16,553 nt of DNA from an uncultured Clostridia bacterium (GTDB lineage Bacteria > Bacillota > Clostridia > Tissierellales > Peptoniphilaceae). The stretch is from the NCBI GenBank assembly GCA_945916025.1, contig CAMEGD010000023.1, positions 1-16,553 on the forward strand, read 5' to 3'. Of the stretch, positions 1 to 6,521 are shown in pieces (within the stretch, counting starts at the first letter, position 1; each line of letters opens with the position of its first letter). A model generated the notes under the pieces. The model had not been told where the DNA came from and searched no databases. It worked only from the letters and a program-made list of their open reading frames with translations. Made by a program: the position numbers and the translations under genes.

Positions 1-1
1 T

Positions 2-385
2 GTGGAAAAGCTGCTTCCGGTTACCAATTACGATGATTATTATGTGAACTTGATGGACAAGTCGGCTGTCACAACAGTAACTGGAGATAAGAAAATCACA
101 CGTAGATCTCTACCTAAAATTGATTTAATGCTTGAATGGGGAGTTGTTAAAGAAGGAGATATCATAGTAGCTAAAGGTAGAGAAGATGAAGGAAGGCTTC
201 TTTCAAATGGTAATGTTTTGGTCAAGGGGGAAGAAAAGTCTATGCAAGCATGGTTGAAAAAAATTTATGGATGGTCTAGCGTTCAGACTTATGTTTTTGC
301 GGTACATAAAGAAACTGGCAAAACGCTGTCTCAGATTCGTGAAGAGTATATGGCACAAAAGGAGACAGAGAACACTGAGATATAA
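2..385 (+). CDS. C-terminal part of a restriction-modification-type protein (RAMA-like domain), probably truncated by the window edge
   Basis: The frame is open from the first bases of the window and ends with TAA at 383-385. A GTG at 2 is available but has no visible ribosome binding site, so this is most likely the last ~127 residues of a longer protein. Residues ~37-75 read as a small beta-rich unit (a 'ML.WGVVKEGD' start, then 'GRLLSNGNVLVKGEEKS'), followed by 'GWSSVQTYVFAV' and 'GKTLSQIREEY'. From memory this resembles the RAMA-type domain at the end of some adenine-specific DNA methyltransferases and related restriction proteins; I cannot confirm it without a profile search. Codon use (CTG, CCG, GTC, GCG, CGT) differs from the AGA/ATA-rich style of the rest of the window, which suggests horizontal acquisition. 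The enzyme itself lies outside the window. Confidence 0.45.
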   Translation: MEKLLPVTNYDDYYVNLMDKSAVTTVTGDKKITRRSLPKIDLMLEWGVVKEGDIIVAKGREDEGRLLSNGNVLVKGEEKSMQAWLKKIYGWSSVQTYVFAVHKETGKTLSQIREEYMAQKETENTEI

Positions 386-418
386 AAATAAGCAGTTAAG
401 CTAATAGGAGTTGGAGGA

Positions 419-571
419 ATGGGGTGGTCTGTCAACACTTTTTTGGACAAATTAAAACCAAATATCCTCTACAAAATGACAATGAAACCAATACGATTGT
501 CTATACTTCTAAAAAATTTTAGCCATGTTCTAAAAGCTTTTGAGACTAATATCATTTTATTGGCCCAATGA
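419..571 (+). CDS. Possible 50-codon ORF of unknown function (doubtful)
   Basis: An ATG at 419 lies about 8 bases after an AGGAG (405-409) and opens a 50-codon frame ending at TGA 569-571. It follows the preceding gene by 33 bases. The predicted peptide starts MGWSVNTFLDKLKP, is basic in the middle and hydrophobic at the end, and I recognise no domain. Its first part overlaps a sequence that resembles an insertion-sequence end (429-447), so the frame may be fortuitous or the remnant of an interrupted gene. A short real gene cannot be excluded, because the ribosome binding site is decent. Confidence 0.2.
   Translation: MGWSVNTFLDKLKPNILYKMTMKPIRLSILLKNFSHVLKAFETNIILLAQ
429..447. mobile_element. 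Possible terminal remnant of an IS3-family (IS150-like) element
   Basis: The stretch at 429-447 (GTCAACACTTTTTTGGACA) has the look of the terminal inverted repeats of IS150-group elements as I remember them (TGTC..ACACTTTTTTGGACA type). No transposase frame and no partner repeat is visible nearby, so at most this is a solo end or scar. It sits where composition changes from the GC-richer gene at the left edge to the AT-rich sequence typical of the window. The assignment rests on memory of IS ends only. Confidence 0.2.
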
Positions 572-577
572 TTCGAC

Positions 578-968
578 CTATAAGTGAAAATATTCAAAAG
601 ACTCATCTACAAATTTTATTTGAGGCACTTGGCACATTTCTGGGGTTATTCCTGCTGATTTAAACCTATCGTCTATCTTAACAGCTAACTCTATAAAGGC
701 TTCTTCTCTAACGTATACCAATGCTTCTTCGTTAAGGTTTAAGAATCTACTTAGGGCTCCACCGTGGTCTCCATGTCCATGGGAAATCACACCAAAGTCA
801 ACTTTAGAAGGGTCAATACCAAGTTGTTCTGCATTTTCTACAAAAGTCATTATCTCCAAAGTCAGATAGTATCTTGTCTCCATTTGATTCTATGTAAAAA
901 GAAAGTCCGTGTTTAGAAGAAAATTCTTCTGATATAGCCTTGTTTTCTAATAGTACAGCAAGTTTCAT
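578..968 (-). pseudogene. Frameshifted and truncated MBL-fold metallo-hydrolase
   Basis: An ATG at 968 preceded by AGGAAGGTG opens a frame MKLAVLLENKAISEEF..., which runs through 'GLSFYIES.GDKILSDFGDND' and then stops after an out-of-frame tail. The homology continues in another frame from about 850 downwards: 'FVENAEQLGIDPSKVDFGVISHGH' and 'GDHGGAL'. The HGHGDHGG segment is the metal-binding HxHxDH motif of the metallo-beta-lactamase fold, and the overall style matches the roughly 270-residue MBL hydrolases annotated as dihydropterin/ribofuranosylaminobenzene-phosphate synthase-like. Two lesions are visible: a frameshift around 840-855, and loss of the C-terminal half, since the frame ends at 578 after only ~130 residues. 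The original substrate cannot be told. It is divergent from the acetyltransferase gene at 1062. Confidence 0.75.
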
Positions 969-1014
969 TTTATCACCTTCCTAGGAGATTAATAGCCTAT
1001 TAGCCAGAAATTAA

Positions 1015-1023
1015 TGGTATAAT
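1015..1023 (+). promoter_or_regulatory. Extended -10 promoter for the acetyltransferase gene
   Basis: TGGTATAAT at 1015-1023 is a perfect -10 hexamer with the TGn extension. No good -35 is present, which is usual for extended -10 promoters. The start codon follows 38 bases later, behind a GGAGGG ribosome binding site. Confidence 0.5.
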
Positions 1024-1061
1024 TTATAAATACATTTAGAATTTAAATTTGGAGGGAACCA

Positions 1062-1559
1062 ATGACTGATAAGATCGTTCTTAGACCAGCTAAAGAAAGT
1101 GAAGTTACATTAATTTTTAATTACATAAAGAAAATGGCCAGATATGAAAAACTTGAAGACAAGGTAGTTGGAAGTGAAGAGACCTTAAGACATTGGATTT
1201 TTGAAGAAAAATTAGTCAAGGTTTTGTTTCCAGAAGTTGATGGAAAAATTATAGGCTTTGTTCTTTACTTTTTTAATTTTTCTACCTTTGAAGGAAGGGC
1301 AGGACTTTATATTGAGGATATTTTTATAGATGATAAGTACAGGGCTAGAGGGTACGGAAAGGTTATCTTTAAGGAACTTGCTAAAATTGCCTTAGAAAAA
1401 GGATGCTCTAGAATGGAATGGGTATGCCTAGATTGGAATGAAACTGCAATTAGTTTTTATAAAAAAATGGGAGCTTTTCCAATGGATGAATGGACTACCT
1501 ATAGGATGGAAGTTACTGAAATAAGACGACTGTCTAATGAAGGAGAGGAAGTGTTATGA
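1062..1559 (+). CDS. GNAT-family N-acetyltransferase, spermidine/diamine acetyltransferase (SSAT)-like
   Basis: This 165-residue protein is a complete GNAT enzyme, which transfers acetyl from acetyl-CoA to an amine. The acetyl-CoA pyrophosphate loop RARGYG is at residues 94-99. The preceding strand 'FNFSTFEGRAGLYIEDIFI' and the following 'MEWVCLDWNETAISFYKKMGA' with 'MDEWTTYRM' match the eukaryotic-like SSAT1/thialysine acetyltransferase group closely. Y133 in 'SFYKKMGA' is in the position of the general-acid tyrosine of that group. Polyamines or related small diamines are therefore the likely substrates, but that is inference from family resemblance. ATG at 1062 has GGAGGG about 6 bases upstream. 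The gene overlaps the first codons of the broken C39-like gene (ATG at 1556), so the two were probably co-transcribed. Confidence 0.85.
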   Translation: MTDKIVLRPAKESEVTLIFNYIKKMARYEKLEDKVVGSEETLRHWIFEEKLVKVLFPEVDGKIIGFVLYFFNFSTFEGRAGLYIEDIFIDDKYRARGYGKVIFKELAKIALEKGCSRMEWVCLDWNETAISFYKKMGAFPMDEWTTYRMEVTEIRRLSNEGEEVL

Positions 1560-2069
1560 AAAAGAAAATAGTGATGAAAAGAAGGCAGATTAAAGGAAGG
1601 AAGAAAAGATTTAAAAAACTTAAACTTTTAATAATAATTCTCTTAGGATTTTATCTTTACAAAAACTTACCTTACTTTAACGATAGTTTGTTTCTATCTA
1701 AAAATATAGAAGTAGTTAATACTCAGTAAAATCTTCAAGAAGAAATGGATTTAATAAAAAGCTACACTTATGAAGATCCAGATTATGTCTTTATATATGA
1801 AAATATTAATAAACTTACTCCGTCTTTAATAAAACTTACTGCAAATAGAAAAGAAGCTAAGGGATTTATTCTTGGGTATTTTGAAAAACAATCCAAAACT
1901 TGCGCCATCCAGTTATGATTTTAATATTAATAATCCTGTAAAGTATTTTGCACAATGGGATAGGAAATGGGGATATGAAAGTTACGGTGGGGAATGTATT
2001 GGAACTTATGGCTGTGGTCCTACATCTATCGCTATGGTTTTACAAGAAAAGAGGAGGCTAGATAAATAG
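1556..2069 (+). pseudogene. Decayed C39-like (Peptidase_C39_2) cell-surface cysteine peptidase
   Basis: The gene starts with ATG at 1556, overlapping the stop of the acetyltransferase, behind AGGAGAGG. It encodes a Lys/Arg-rich N-terminus and one hydrophobic anchor ('LLIIILLGFYLY'). A TAA at 1727-1729 interrupts the frame, and homology continues in the same frame after it ('NLQEEMDLIKSYTYEDP'). An extra base in the T-run at 1879-1882 then shifts to a third segment, 'KNNPKLAPSSYDFNI' followed by 'YFAQWDRKWGYESYGG' and 'YGCGPTSIAMVL'. The GCGPTS segment carries the catalytic cysteine (codon 2013-2015) of C39-like peptidases. The rest of the domain, including the histidine part, is missing, because the frame ends at 2069 inside a terminator stem. 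Nonsense, frameshift and truncation together make this a clear pseudogene. Confidence 0.8.
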
Positions 2070-2078
2070 TCCTCCTCT
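2050..2078. terminator. Bidirectional intrinsic terminator
   Basis: AGAGGAGG (2050-2057) pairs with CCTCCTCT (2071-2078), and CTA/TAG can extend the stem into the loop. On the minus strand the stem is followed by TTTTCTTG, so it suits the cupin gene that ends at 2090. On the plus strand ATTTTGTCTTT follows. Confidence 0.75.
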
Positions 2079-2089
2079 AAATTTTGTCT

Positions 2090-2404
2090 TTAGTTTTTAG
2101 GTGCTGGTGCCTTTACAACTATAAGTTCTAGCTGATCATCACCAAGATTTCTTACGTTCATTTTTGTATCAAATGGAATCTTTAATAGGCTTCCTGCTTC
2201 ATATTCCCTAACTTCCTCATCGTTTAGGCCTATAGATAAAACTCCCTTTAGAACAGTCATATATACATTTGAGTTTGACTGGTGGATTGGAAGTCCTTCT
2301 TCCTTATTAAAAATCATGTGCAAGTAGTGGATGTTTTCGTCCATTACAATTTTTTCAATTAATTTATCCTCAGATTTAGATAACTTGAATACTTTTTCAA
2401 CCAT
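2090..2404 (-). CDS. Small cupin-domain protein
   Basis: A 104-residue single-domain cupin (beta-barrel) protein. The first half carries 'EEGLPIHQSNSNVYMTVLKG', a degenerate cupin motif 1 with one His but no second motif-1 His, and the second half has 'YEAGSLLKIPFDTKMNVRN', corresponding to motif 2. Such stand-alone cupins are often labelled as barrel proteins of unknown role; with few metal ligands visible I would not propose an enzyme activity. I chose the ATG at 2404 because an AAAGGAG box lies 8 bases upstream; a longer frame to 2428 would place the start upstream of that box. The gene stands alone and is terminated by the hairpin at 2050-2078. Confidence 0.75.
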   Translation of the reverse strand: MVEKVFKLSKSEDKLIEKIVMDENIHYLHMIFNKEEGLPIHQSNSNVYMTVLKGVLSIGLNDEEVREYEAGSLLKIPFDTKMNVRNLGDDQLELIVVKAPAPKN

Positions 2405-2549
2405 TTCTACCACTCCTTTTTTTATCATATACTATTATTTTACTTATTTTTACATTTATTTCAGTAACTAGGGTTACGAAGATAGTTTATTTCACTTGAT
2501 TATATACCTAAATATAAGATAAGATAAATTTGTATTAGAATTTATAAGG

Positions 2550-3048
2550 AGTTTTTTATTTAAAATATGGATATGCCCTGTATGTGGCAAAACAGACTAT
2601 GACATTTGAAGCCTACAAGACAATGTGTAATGAGATAATCACTAAAACTAAAAGAAAAATGACTAGTGTATTTATTGTGTTATTTTTGGTTTTTGGTATT
2701 TTTAATATTTATCAAGGGGACACTGGCATTGGAATATATTATATATTTGCTGGATTAGGCTTTGGATTATTAGTAAAGTTTTTGTACTATAGACAAATCA
2801 AAAAAGTGGTTAGAAGATAATGAAGAAATGATTTCAGATTACCTAGCCTATAAGGAAAGTGAAGAATATAAGAACAATCCAATTATAATAATTCAAGAAA
2901 AAAACACTTAGAAGAAAATAATTACTATGAAATAGCAATACCACTAATTAGGAAGTTTAGCTCAACTTATAACAAGTACTATGAAAACTTGTTGGTGGCT
3001 AATGAGAAGTTTTTAGGAAAATTTAATAGAATAAGAAAAGCCCTCTAG
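2550..3048 (+). pseudogene. Multiply frameshifted zinc-ribbon/two-TM membrane protein remnant
   Basis: AAGGAG at 2548-2553 precedes an ATG near 2567, but the frame breaks at once. Reading across frames gives one consistent protein: a zinc-ribbon half site 'WICPVCGKTDYD', then 'TFEAYKTMCNEIITKTKRK', then two hydrophobic segments ('VFIVLFLVFGIFNIY' and 'GIYYIFAGLGFGLLVKFLYY'), then a charged tail 'WLEDNEEMISDYLAYKES' and finally 'EENNYYEIAIPLIRKF...FNRIRKAL' ending at TAG 3046-3048. The longest uninterrupted piece is 2584-2820 (78 codons). Frameshifts fall near 2575, near 2600, in the A-run at about 2803, and in the A-run near 2897-2904. I do not recognise the family beyond a zinc-ribbon plus membrane-anchor layout; a YcxB-like protein is one possibility. 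Confidence 0.6.
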
Positions 3049-3061
3049 TCAGCCTAGAGGG
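3041..3061. terminator. Bidirectional intrinsic terminator
   Basis: CCCTCTAG (3041-3048) pairs perfectly with CTAGAGGG (3054-3061) around a 5-base loop. TTTACTTATTG follows on the plus strand and CTTTTCTTATTC on the minus strand, so it can serve both the pseudogene and the YitT gene ending at 3097. Confidence 0.8.
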
Positions 3062-3096
3062 TTTACTTATTGTTATTGAATCCTTTTTTGATAATT

Positions 3097-3969
3097 TTAT
3101 TCTATTGGATTTATTTTGTCGTAAGAGTATCCTTCTCCTAGAACTTCGTACTGGTCACTTACTGTTATGAAGGCAGTTGGGTCTAAGTCCTTAATAAAGT
3201 TTTTAAGTTTAATGTAAGAGGCTATATCCATAGTTGTGGAAATAACTTCTTTTTCTTGTTTTGTATAGGCTCCCTTAGCAAAATAAATTGTGGCAGAACG
3301 GTCCAGGTCCTTAATTATATAGTCTAATATTTCGTCGTTTTTGTGAGAAACTATAGTCATAGTCTTGATCCTATTAAATCCATCTAATAAGTAATCTACC
3401 AGAGAAGAATAAATAACTACAGCAAAGATAGAATATAATCCAACCCTTATTCCAAAAACTAAAGATGCAGCAATAGTAATTATTGCATCAATAATCATTA
3501 GGGCCTTTCCAAAGTCAAGGGGAGTATACCTTCTTAAAACTTCAGCAGCTATATCAGTTCCACCTGTGGATGCTTCTTGATTAAGAACTAGGACTAGTCC
3601 CATGGCTGATAGTGCACAAGATGCTAGTACATCCATTAGGATATCTCCTGTAACTGGTTCTACAACTGGAAATAAATTTTCCCAAATAATAAGTCCAAAG
3701 GAGTAGCCTAAGGCTCCTAGGATAGATTTTGAACCATAGGAAGGTCCTAATACCTTAAAGGCTATAGCAAACAAAAGGACATTTAAAGCCAAGGAAATAT
3801 TACCAATGGGAATATCCCCTGGGAGTAGCTTTGTTAAAACTACAGAAGTACCATAAACTCCACCTGGAGCTAGATTATATGGATGTAAGAAAAAATATGA
3901 TGCGCCTGCCATAATAAAAGTCCCTATAATAATAAAAAGGGGCTCTTTAATTCTTTTTAATATAAACAT
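3097..3969 (-). CDS. YitT-family membrane protein (DUF161/DUF2179)
   Basis: This 290-residue protein has the typical YitT build: about five to six hydrophobic segments in residues 10-195, with the loop 'LHPYNLAPGGVYGTSVVL' near the N-terminus and 'NQEASTGGTDIAAEVLRRYT' in the middle, followed by a cytoplasmic DUF2179 domain (about residues 205-285, 'RIKTMTIVSHKNDEIL' to 'VLGEGYSYDKINP'). Length is normal for the family. The family is widespread in Firmicutes and its transport or signalling role is not established, so I give none. The ATG at 3969 has a GAAGGTG box 4-5 bases upstream. It stands alone between a shared terminator and the regulated sulfur-stress promoter. Confidence 0.88.
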   Translation of the reverse strand: MFILKRIKEPLFIIIGTFIMAGASYFFLHPYNLAPGGVYGTSVVLTKLLPGDIPIGNISLALNVLLFAIAFKVLGPSYGSKSILGALGYSFGLIIWENLFPVVEPVTGDILMDVLASCALSAMGLVLVLNQEASTGGTDIAAEVLRRYTPLDFGKALMIIDAIITIAASLVFGIRVGLYSIFAVVIYSSLVDYLLDGFNRIKTMTIVSHKNDEILDYIIKDLDRSATIYFAKGAYTKQEKEVISTTMDIASYIKLKNFIKDLDPTAFITVSDQYEVLGEGYSYDKINPIE

Positions 3970-4161
3970 AAAACACCTTCATAATAATATTTTTATTAAA
4001 ACTAAAAAAACATATAATTTGTTAATAATGGCTTAAAATACACATTACAGCCATATCCATTATAGTCTATTTTTTCCTTACTTTAAAGGGGGACAAGTAA
4101 AAATATATAAGAATGTATACAATTAATTTTAGGCAAAAAAAGTCTGATTTTTTAAAAATTA

Positions 4162-4191
4162 TTGATTAACATATACCTATGGGGGTATTAA
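4162..4191 (+). promoter_or_regulatory. Predicted promoter of the reactive-sulfur operon
   Basis: TTGATT at 4162-4167 and TATTAA at 4186-4191 form a weak sigma-A-like pair with an 18-base spacer. The spacer contains the first CsoR-type operator, so a bound repressor would block polymerase. Assigned from the sequence only. Confidence 0.4.
4173..4188. promoter_or_regulatory. CsoR/CstR-type operator 1
   Basis: ATACCTATGGGGGTAT at 4173-4188 is an imperfect palindrome of the CsoR-family form ATACC-N6-GGTAT with the G-rich centre typical of these operators. It lies between the predicted -35 and -10 of the operon that encodes a CsoR-family repressor, which supports autoregulation. Confidence 0.65.
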
Positions 4192-4207
4192 TAGCCTAGT
4201 GAAAATT

Positions 4208-4223
4208 ATACTCACAAGGGTAT
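4208..4223. promoter_or_regulatory. CsoR/CstR-type operator 2
   Basis: ATACTCACAAGGGTAT at 4208-4223 has the same 16-base geometry as operator 1 (ATACY-N6-RGTAT). Its centre is 35 bases downstream of the first, and it ends directly before the GAGGAGG ribosome binding site. Paired operators are also described for the staphylococcal cst region. Its position in the transcribed leader suggests a road-block or cooperative role. Confidence 0.55.
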
Positions 4224-4234
4224 GAGGAGGTATT

Positions 4235-5884
4235 ATGGAAAATAGAAAGACTATTGTAGTAGTTGGTGGTGTAGCTGGAGGAATGAGTTTTGCCACTAGG
4301 TACAGAAGACTAAATCAAAAAGACAGGATAATAATTGTTGATAAGAACCCTTATGTTTCCTTTGCGAATTGCGGACTACCTTATTATATTTCAGGAGAAA
4401 TTTCTGATAGGGAAGACCTTATTGTAGTAGAAGAGGAAACTCTTAAAAATAGGTTTGATTTAGATATTAGAACAAATGAAGAAGTTATTAAAATAAATCC
4501 AGAAGAAAAATCAGTTATTACAAAAAGTGATCAAGGAGAAAATATAATTTCCTATGACAAGTTGATTTTATCCCCTGGAGCGAAGCCAACAGTTTTAAAT
4601 ATTGAAGGCTTAGATACCCATCCAGGTGTATTTACCTTAAGAAATATTCCAGATATAGATCAAATTACTGGTTATATTAACCTAATTAAGCCAAAAAGTG
4701 CCACAGTAATAGGAGGAGGCTTTATTGGGTTAGAGGTTGTAGAAAATCTAATTCATCTTGGAATGGAAGTAAATTTAATCCAAAGGTCCAACCAAATTTT
4801 GCCACCTTTTGATCCAGAAATGGCAATATTTGCAGAAAAGGAACTTGTAAAAAATGGAGTAAACCTTTACAAAAATTCTCAAATAAATAAGATTGAAGGA
4901 AATATTTTACACTTAAATAATGGAAAAGTCTTAGAATCAGACATGCTTATTATGGCTGTGGGAGTAAGTCCAGAGACTGGATTTTTAGAAGGCTCTGGTA
5001 TTGAACTTGGAATGAAAAAGGGCATAAAAGTAGATGACAAGTACAAGACTTCAGTTGATGATATTTATGCTGTTGGCGATGCTATTGTTGTAAAGCACAA
5101 CATTACTAAGGAAGATGCCATAATATCCCTTGCTTCTCCTGCAAATAGACAGGGAAGACAACTTGCCGATATGTTAAGTGGAATGGACCACAAGCTTACA
5201 GGCTCTTTAGGAACTTCCATAGTTAGGATATTTTCTAAGGCCTTTGCATCTACTGGTTTAAATGAAAAACAACTTAAAGGCAAAAATTACCAAAGTCTCC
5301 ACCTATTAGCTAATAGTCATGCAGGCTACTATCCAGGAGCTGAGGATATATTACTAAAGGTAATTTATGACAAGGATACTAAAAAAATATTAGGTGCCCA
5401 AGGAATAGGTAAAGATGGAGTAGATAAACGAATCGATATTTTAGCAACTGCCATAAAGGCTGGTATGAATGTTAATGACCTACAAGAACTAGAGCTAGCC
5501 TATGCACCACCATTTGGTTCTGCTAAGGATATTATTAATATGGTAGGTTATTATTCAGAAAATGTAATCTTAGGTCTTACAAATCCAGTCCAAATTAATG
5601 AACTAAAGGGACTTATGGAAGAAGGTTACAAGGTTATAGATGTAAGAGATGAAGATGAATATAGTGTAGGCCATATTAAGGGAGCAACAAATCTTCCTTT
5701 AGATTCCCTTAGAGAAAATATTGATACTTTAGACAAGGATGAAAAATATATTGTACATTGTCGTTCATCAGTAAGGTCTTATAATGCTGAAAGAATCTTA
5801 AAAGAAGCTGGTTTTAATGTTTCTAACTTAGATGGATCATACTTTTATTTTTCAAACAACTATCCTGATGAGGTAGAAAAATGA
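4235..5884 (+). CDS. CoA-disulfide/CoA-persulfide reductase with C-terminal rhodanese domain
   Basis: A 549-residue flavoprotein of the CoADR-Rhd type. Residues 6-36 form the FAD-binding fold (VVVGGVAGG at 8-16). 'SFANCGLPYY' follows, with the redox cysteine C46, the single active-site cysteine that makes CoA mixed disulfide in this family. The NAD(P)H fold is at about 153-185 ('ATVIGGGFIGLEVVENL'), and 'IYAVGDA' is the second FAD site. A rhodanese domain fills about residues 450-545 ('VIDVRDEDEYSVGHIKGA'), with sulfur-carrying C509 in CRSSVRS. Such enzymes reduce CoA persulfide or CoA disulfide with NAD(P)H, and the fused rhodanese moves sulfane sulfur. ATG at 4235 follows GAGGAGG. It is the first gene of a three-gene operon, with its stop overlapping the repressor start (ATGA). 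Confidence 0.9.
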   Translation: MENRKTIVVVGGVAGGMSFATRYRRLNQKDRIIIVDKNPYVSFANCGLPYYISGEISDREDLIVVEEETLKNRFDLDIRTNEEVIKINPEEKSVITKSDQGENIISYDKLILSPGAKPTVLNIEGLDTHPGVFTLRNIPDIDQITGYINLIKPKSATVIGGGFIGLEVVENLIHLGMEVNLIQRSNQILPPFDPEMAIFAEKELVKNGVNLYKNSQINKIEGNILHLNNGKVLESDMLIMAVGVSPETGFLEGSGIELGMKKGIKVDDKYKTSVDDIYAVGDAIVVKHNITKEDAIISLASPANRQGRQLADMLSGMDHKLTGSLGTSIVRIFSKAFASTGLNEKQLKGKNYQSLHLLANSHAGYYPGAEDILLKVIYDKDTKKILGAQGIGKDGVDKRIDILATAIKAGMNVNDLQELELAYAPPFGSAKDIINMVGYYSENVILGLTNPVQINELKGLMEEGYKVIDVRDEDEYSVGHIKGATNLPLDSLRENIDTLDKDEKYIVHCRSSVRSYNAERILKEAGFNVSNLDGSYFYFSNNYPDEVEK

Positions 5885-6132
5885 AGTGCGAACAAAAACT
5901 TGTAAATAGGATAAAAAGACTCGTTGGCCAGCTAAATGGAGTCCTTACTATGATGGAAGAAGAAAGAAAATGTGACGAAATAGTAACCCAACTACTAGCC
6001 TCAAAGGGAAATATTGAAAAGACCATTTCCCTAATAACTACTCAAAATCTAATTAACAAGTTAAGTGAAACGGAAAATATAAATATAGAAAATATCCAAA
6101 AAGAAATAGATTTAATTATAAAAAGCAAATAA
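5881..6132 (+). CDS. CsoR/CstR-family transcriptional repressor with a missing second sensor cysteine
   Basis: An 83-residue all-helical repressor of the CsoR/RcnR family. 'KLVNRIKRLVGQLNGVLTMMEEE' in helix 1 is the family signature. Aligned without gaps to S. aureus CstR as I recall it, C31 is conserved ('ERKCDEIVTQLLASK'), but the CstR C60 position is K60 ('QNLINKLSE'). The CsoR copper ligands (Cys-His-Cys) are not complete either, since N56 stands at the usual His position. An extra cysteine, C3, is at the N-terminus. The operon context argues for persulfide rather than copper sensing. ATG overlaps the stop of the reductase by 4 bases, implying translational coupling. It probably binds the two operators at 4173-4223 and so regulates its own operon. 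Confidence 0.88.
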   Translation: MKCEQKLVNRIKRLVGQLNGVLTMMEEERKCDEIVTQLLASKGNIEKTISLITTQNLINKLSETENINIENIQKEIDLIIKSK

Positions 6133-6144
6133 GGAGAAAAATTT

Positions 6145-6465
6145 ATGGGATTATTTGACCTAATTAGGGGAAAAGGAATTAATGAGTATATTGAAGAATA
6201 CAAAAATGACGAAAATGGATTTTTGTTAGATGTTAGAGAATCTTACGAGTTTAGTGGTGGTAGAATTCCAGGAGCAAAAAACCTTCCTGGAGCTAGGATT
6301 ACTGAAATTGATAAGTTAGTTAAGGATAAAAACAAAAATATTTATGTATACTGCCTAAGTGGAGGCAGAAGCTCTATGGCTACAGCCCAACTAAAAAGGC
6401 TAGGCTATGAAAATGCAATAAATATTGGTGGTATTTCTTCTTATAAGGGAGATATTGAAAGATAA
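6145..6465 (+). CDS. Single-domain rhodanese-like sulfurtransferase
   Basis: A 106-residue protein that is one complete rhodanese domain. 'GFLLDVRESYEFSGGRIPGA' is the substrate-side motif, and C70 in the active-site loop CLSGGRS is the sulfur-carrying cysteine. The loop sequence differs from the CRSSVRS of the rhodanese fused to the reductase upstream, so the two probably have different donors or acceptors. It lacks a signal peptide and is expected in the cytoplasm. ATG at 6145 follows AAGGAG at 6130-6135, 12 bases after the repressor gene. It closes the operon before a strong terminator. The likely role is handling persulfide sulfur together with the CoA-persulfide reductase. Confidence 0.88.
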   Translation: MGLFDLIRGKGINEYIEEYKNDENGFLLDVRESYEFSGGRIPGAKNLPGARITEIDKLVKDKNKNIYVYCLSGGRSSMATAQLKRLGYENAINIGGISSYKGDIER

Positions 6466-6470
6466 GATAT

Positions 6471-6508
6471 AAAAGAGTCTCATGGCCAAAAACCATTGAG
6501 ACTCTTTT
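6471..6508. terminator. Bidirectional intrinsic terminator
   Basis: AAAAGAGTCTCA (6471-6482) pairs with TGAGACTCTTTT (6497-6508), and TGG/CCA extends the stem. The T-run at the 3' side and the A-run at the 5' side make it work in both directions, for the rhodanese gene and for the DUF1846 gene ending at 6522. Confidence 0.85.
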
Positions 6509-6521
6509 ATATTATATATAT

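Noticed and set aside
2464..2477. GTAAC-TAGG-GTTAC palindrome upstream of the cupin gene
   Set aside because: A 5-base arm is short for an operator and no regulator gene is nearby; likely chance.
3970..4161. Intergenic stretch between the YitT gene and the sulfur operon
   Set aside because: Searched for riboswitch-like stems and small genes; only AT-rich sequence without clear structure was seen.
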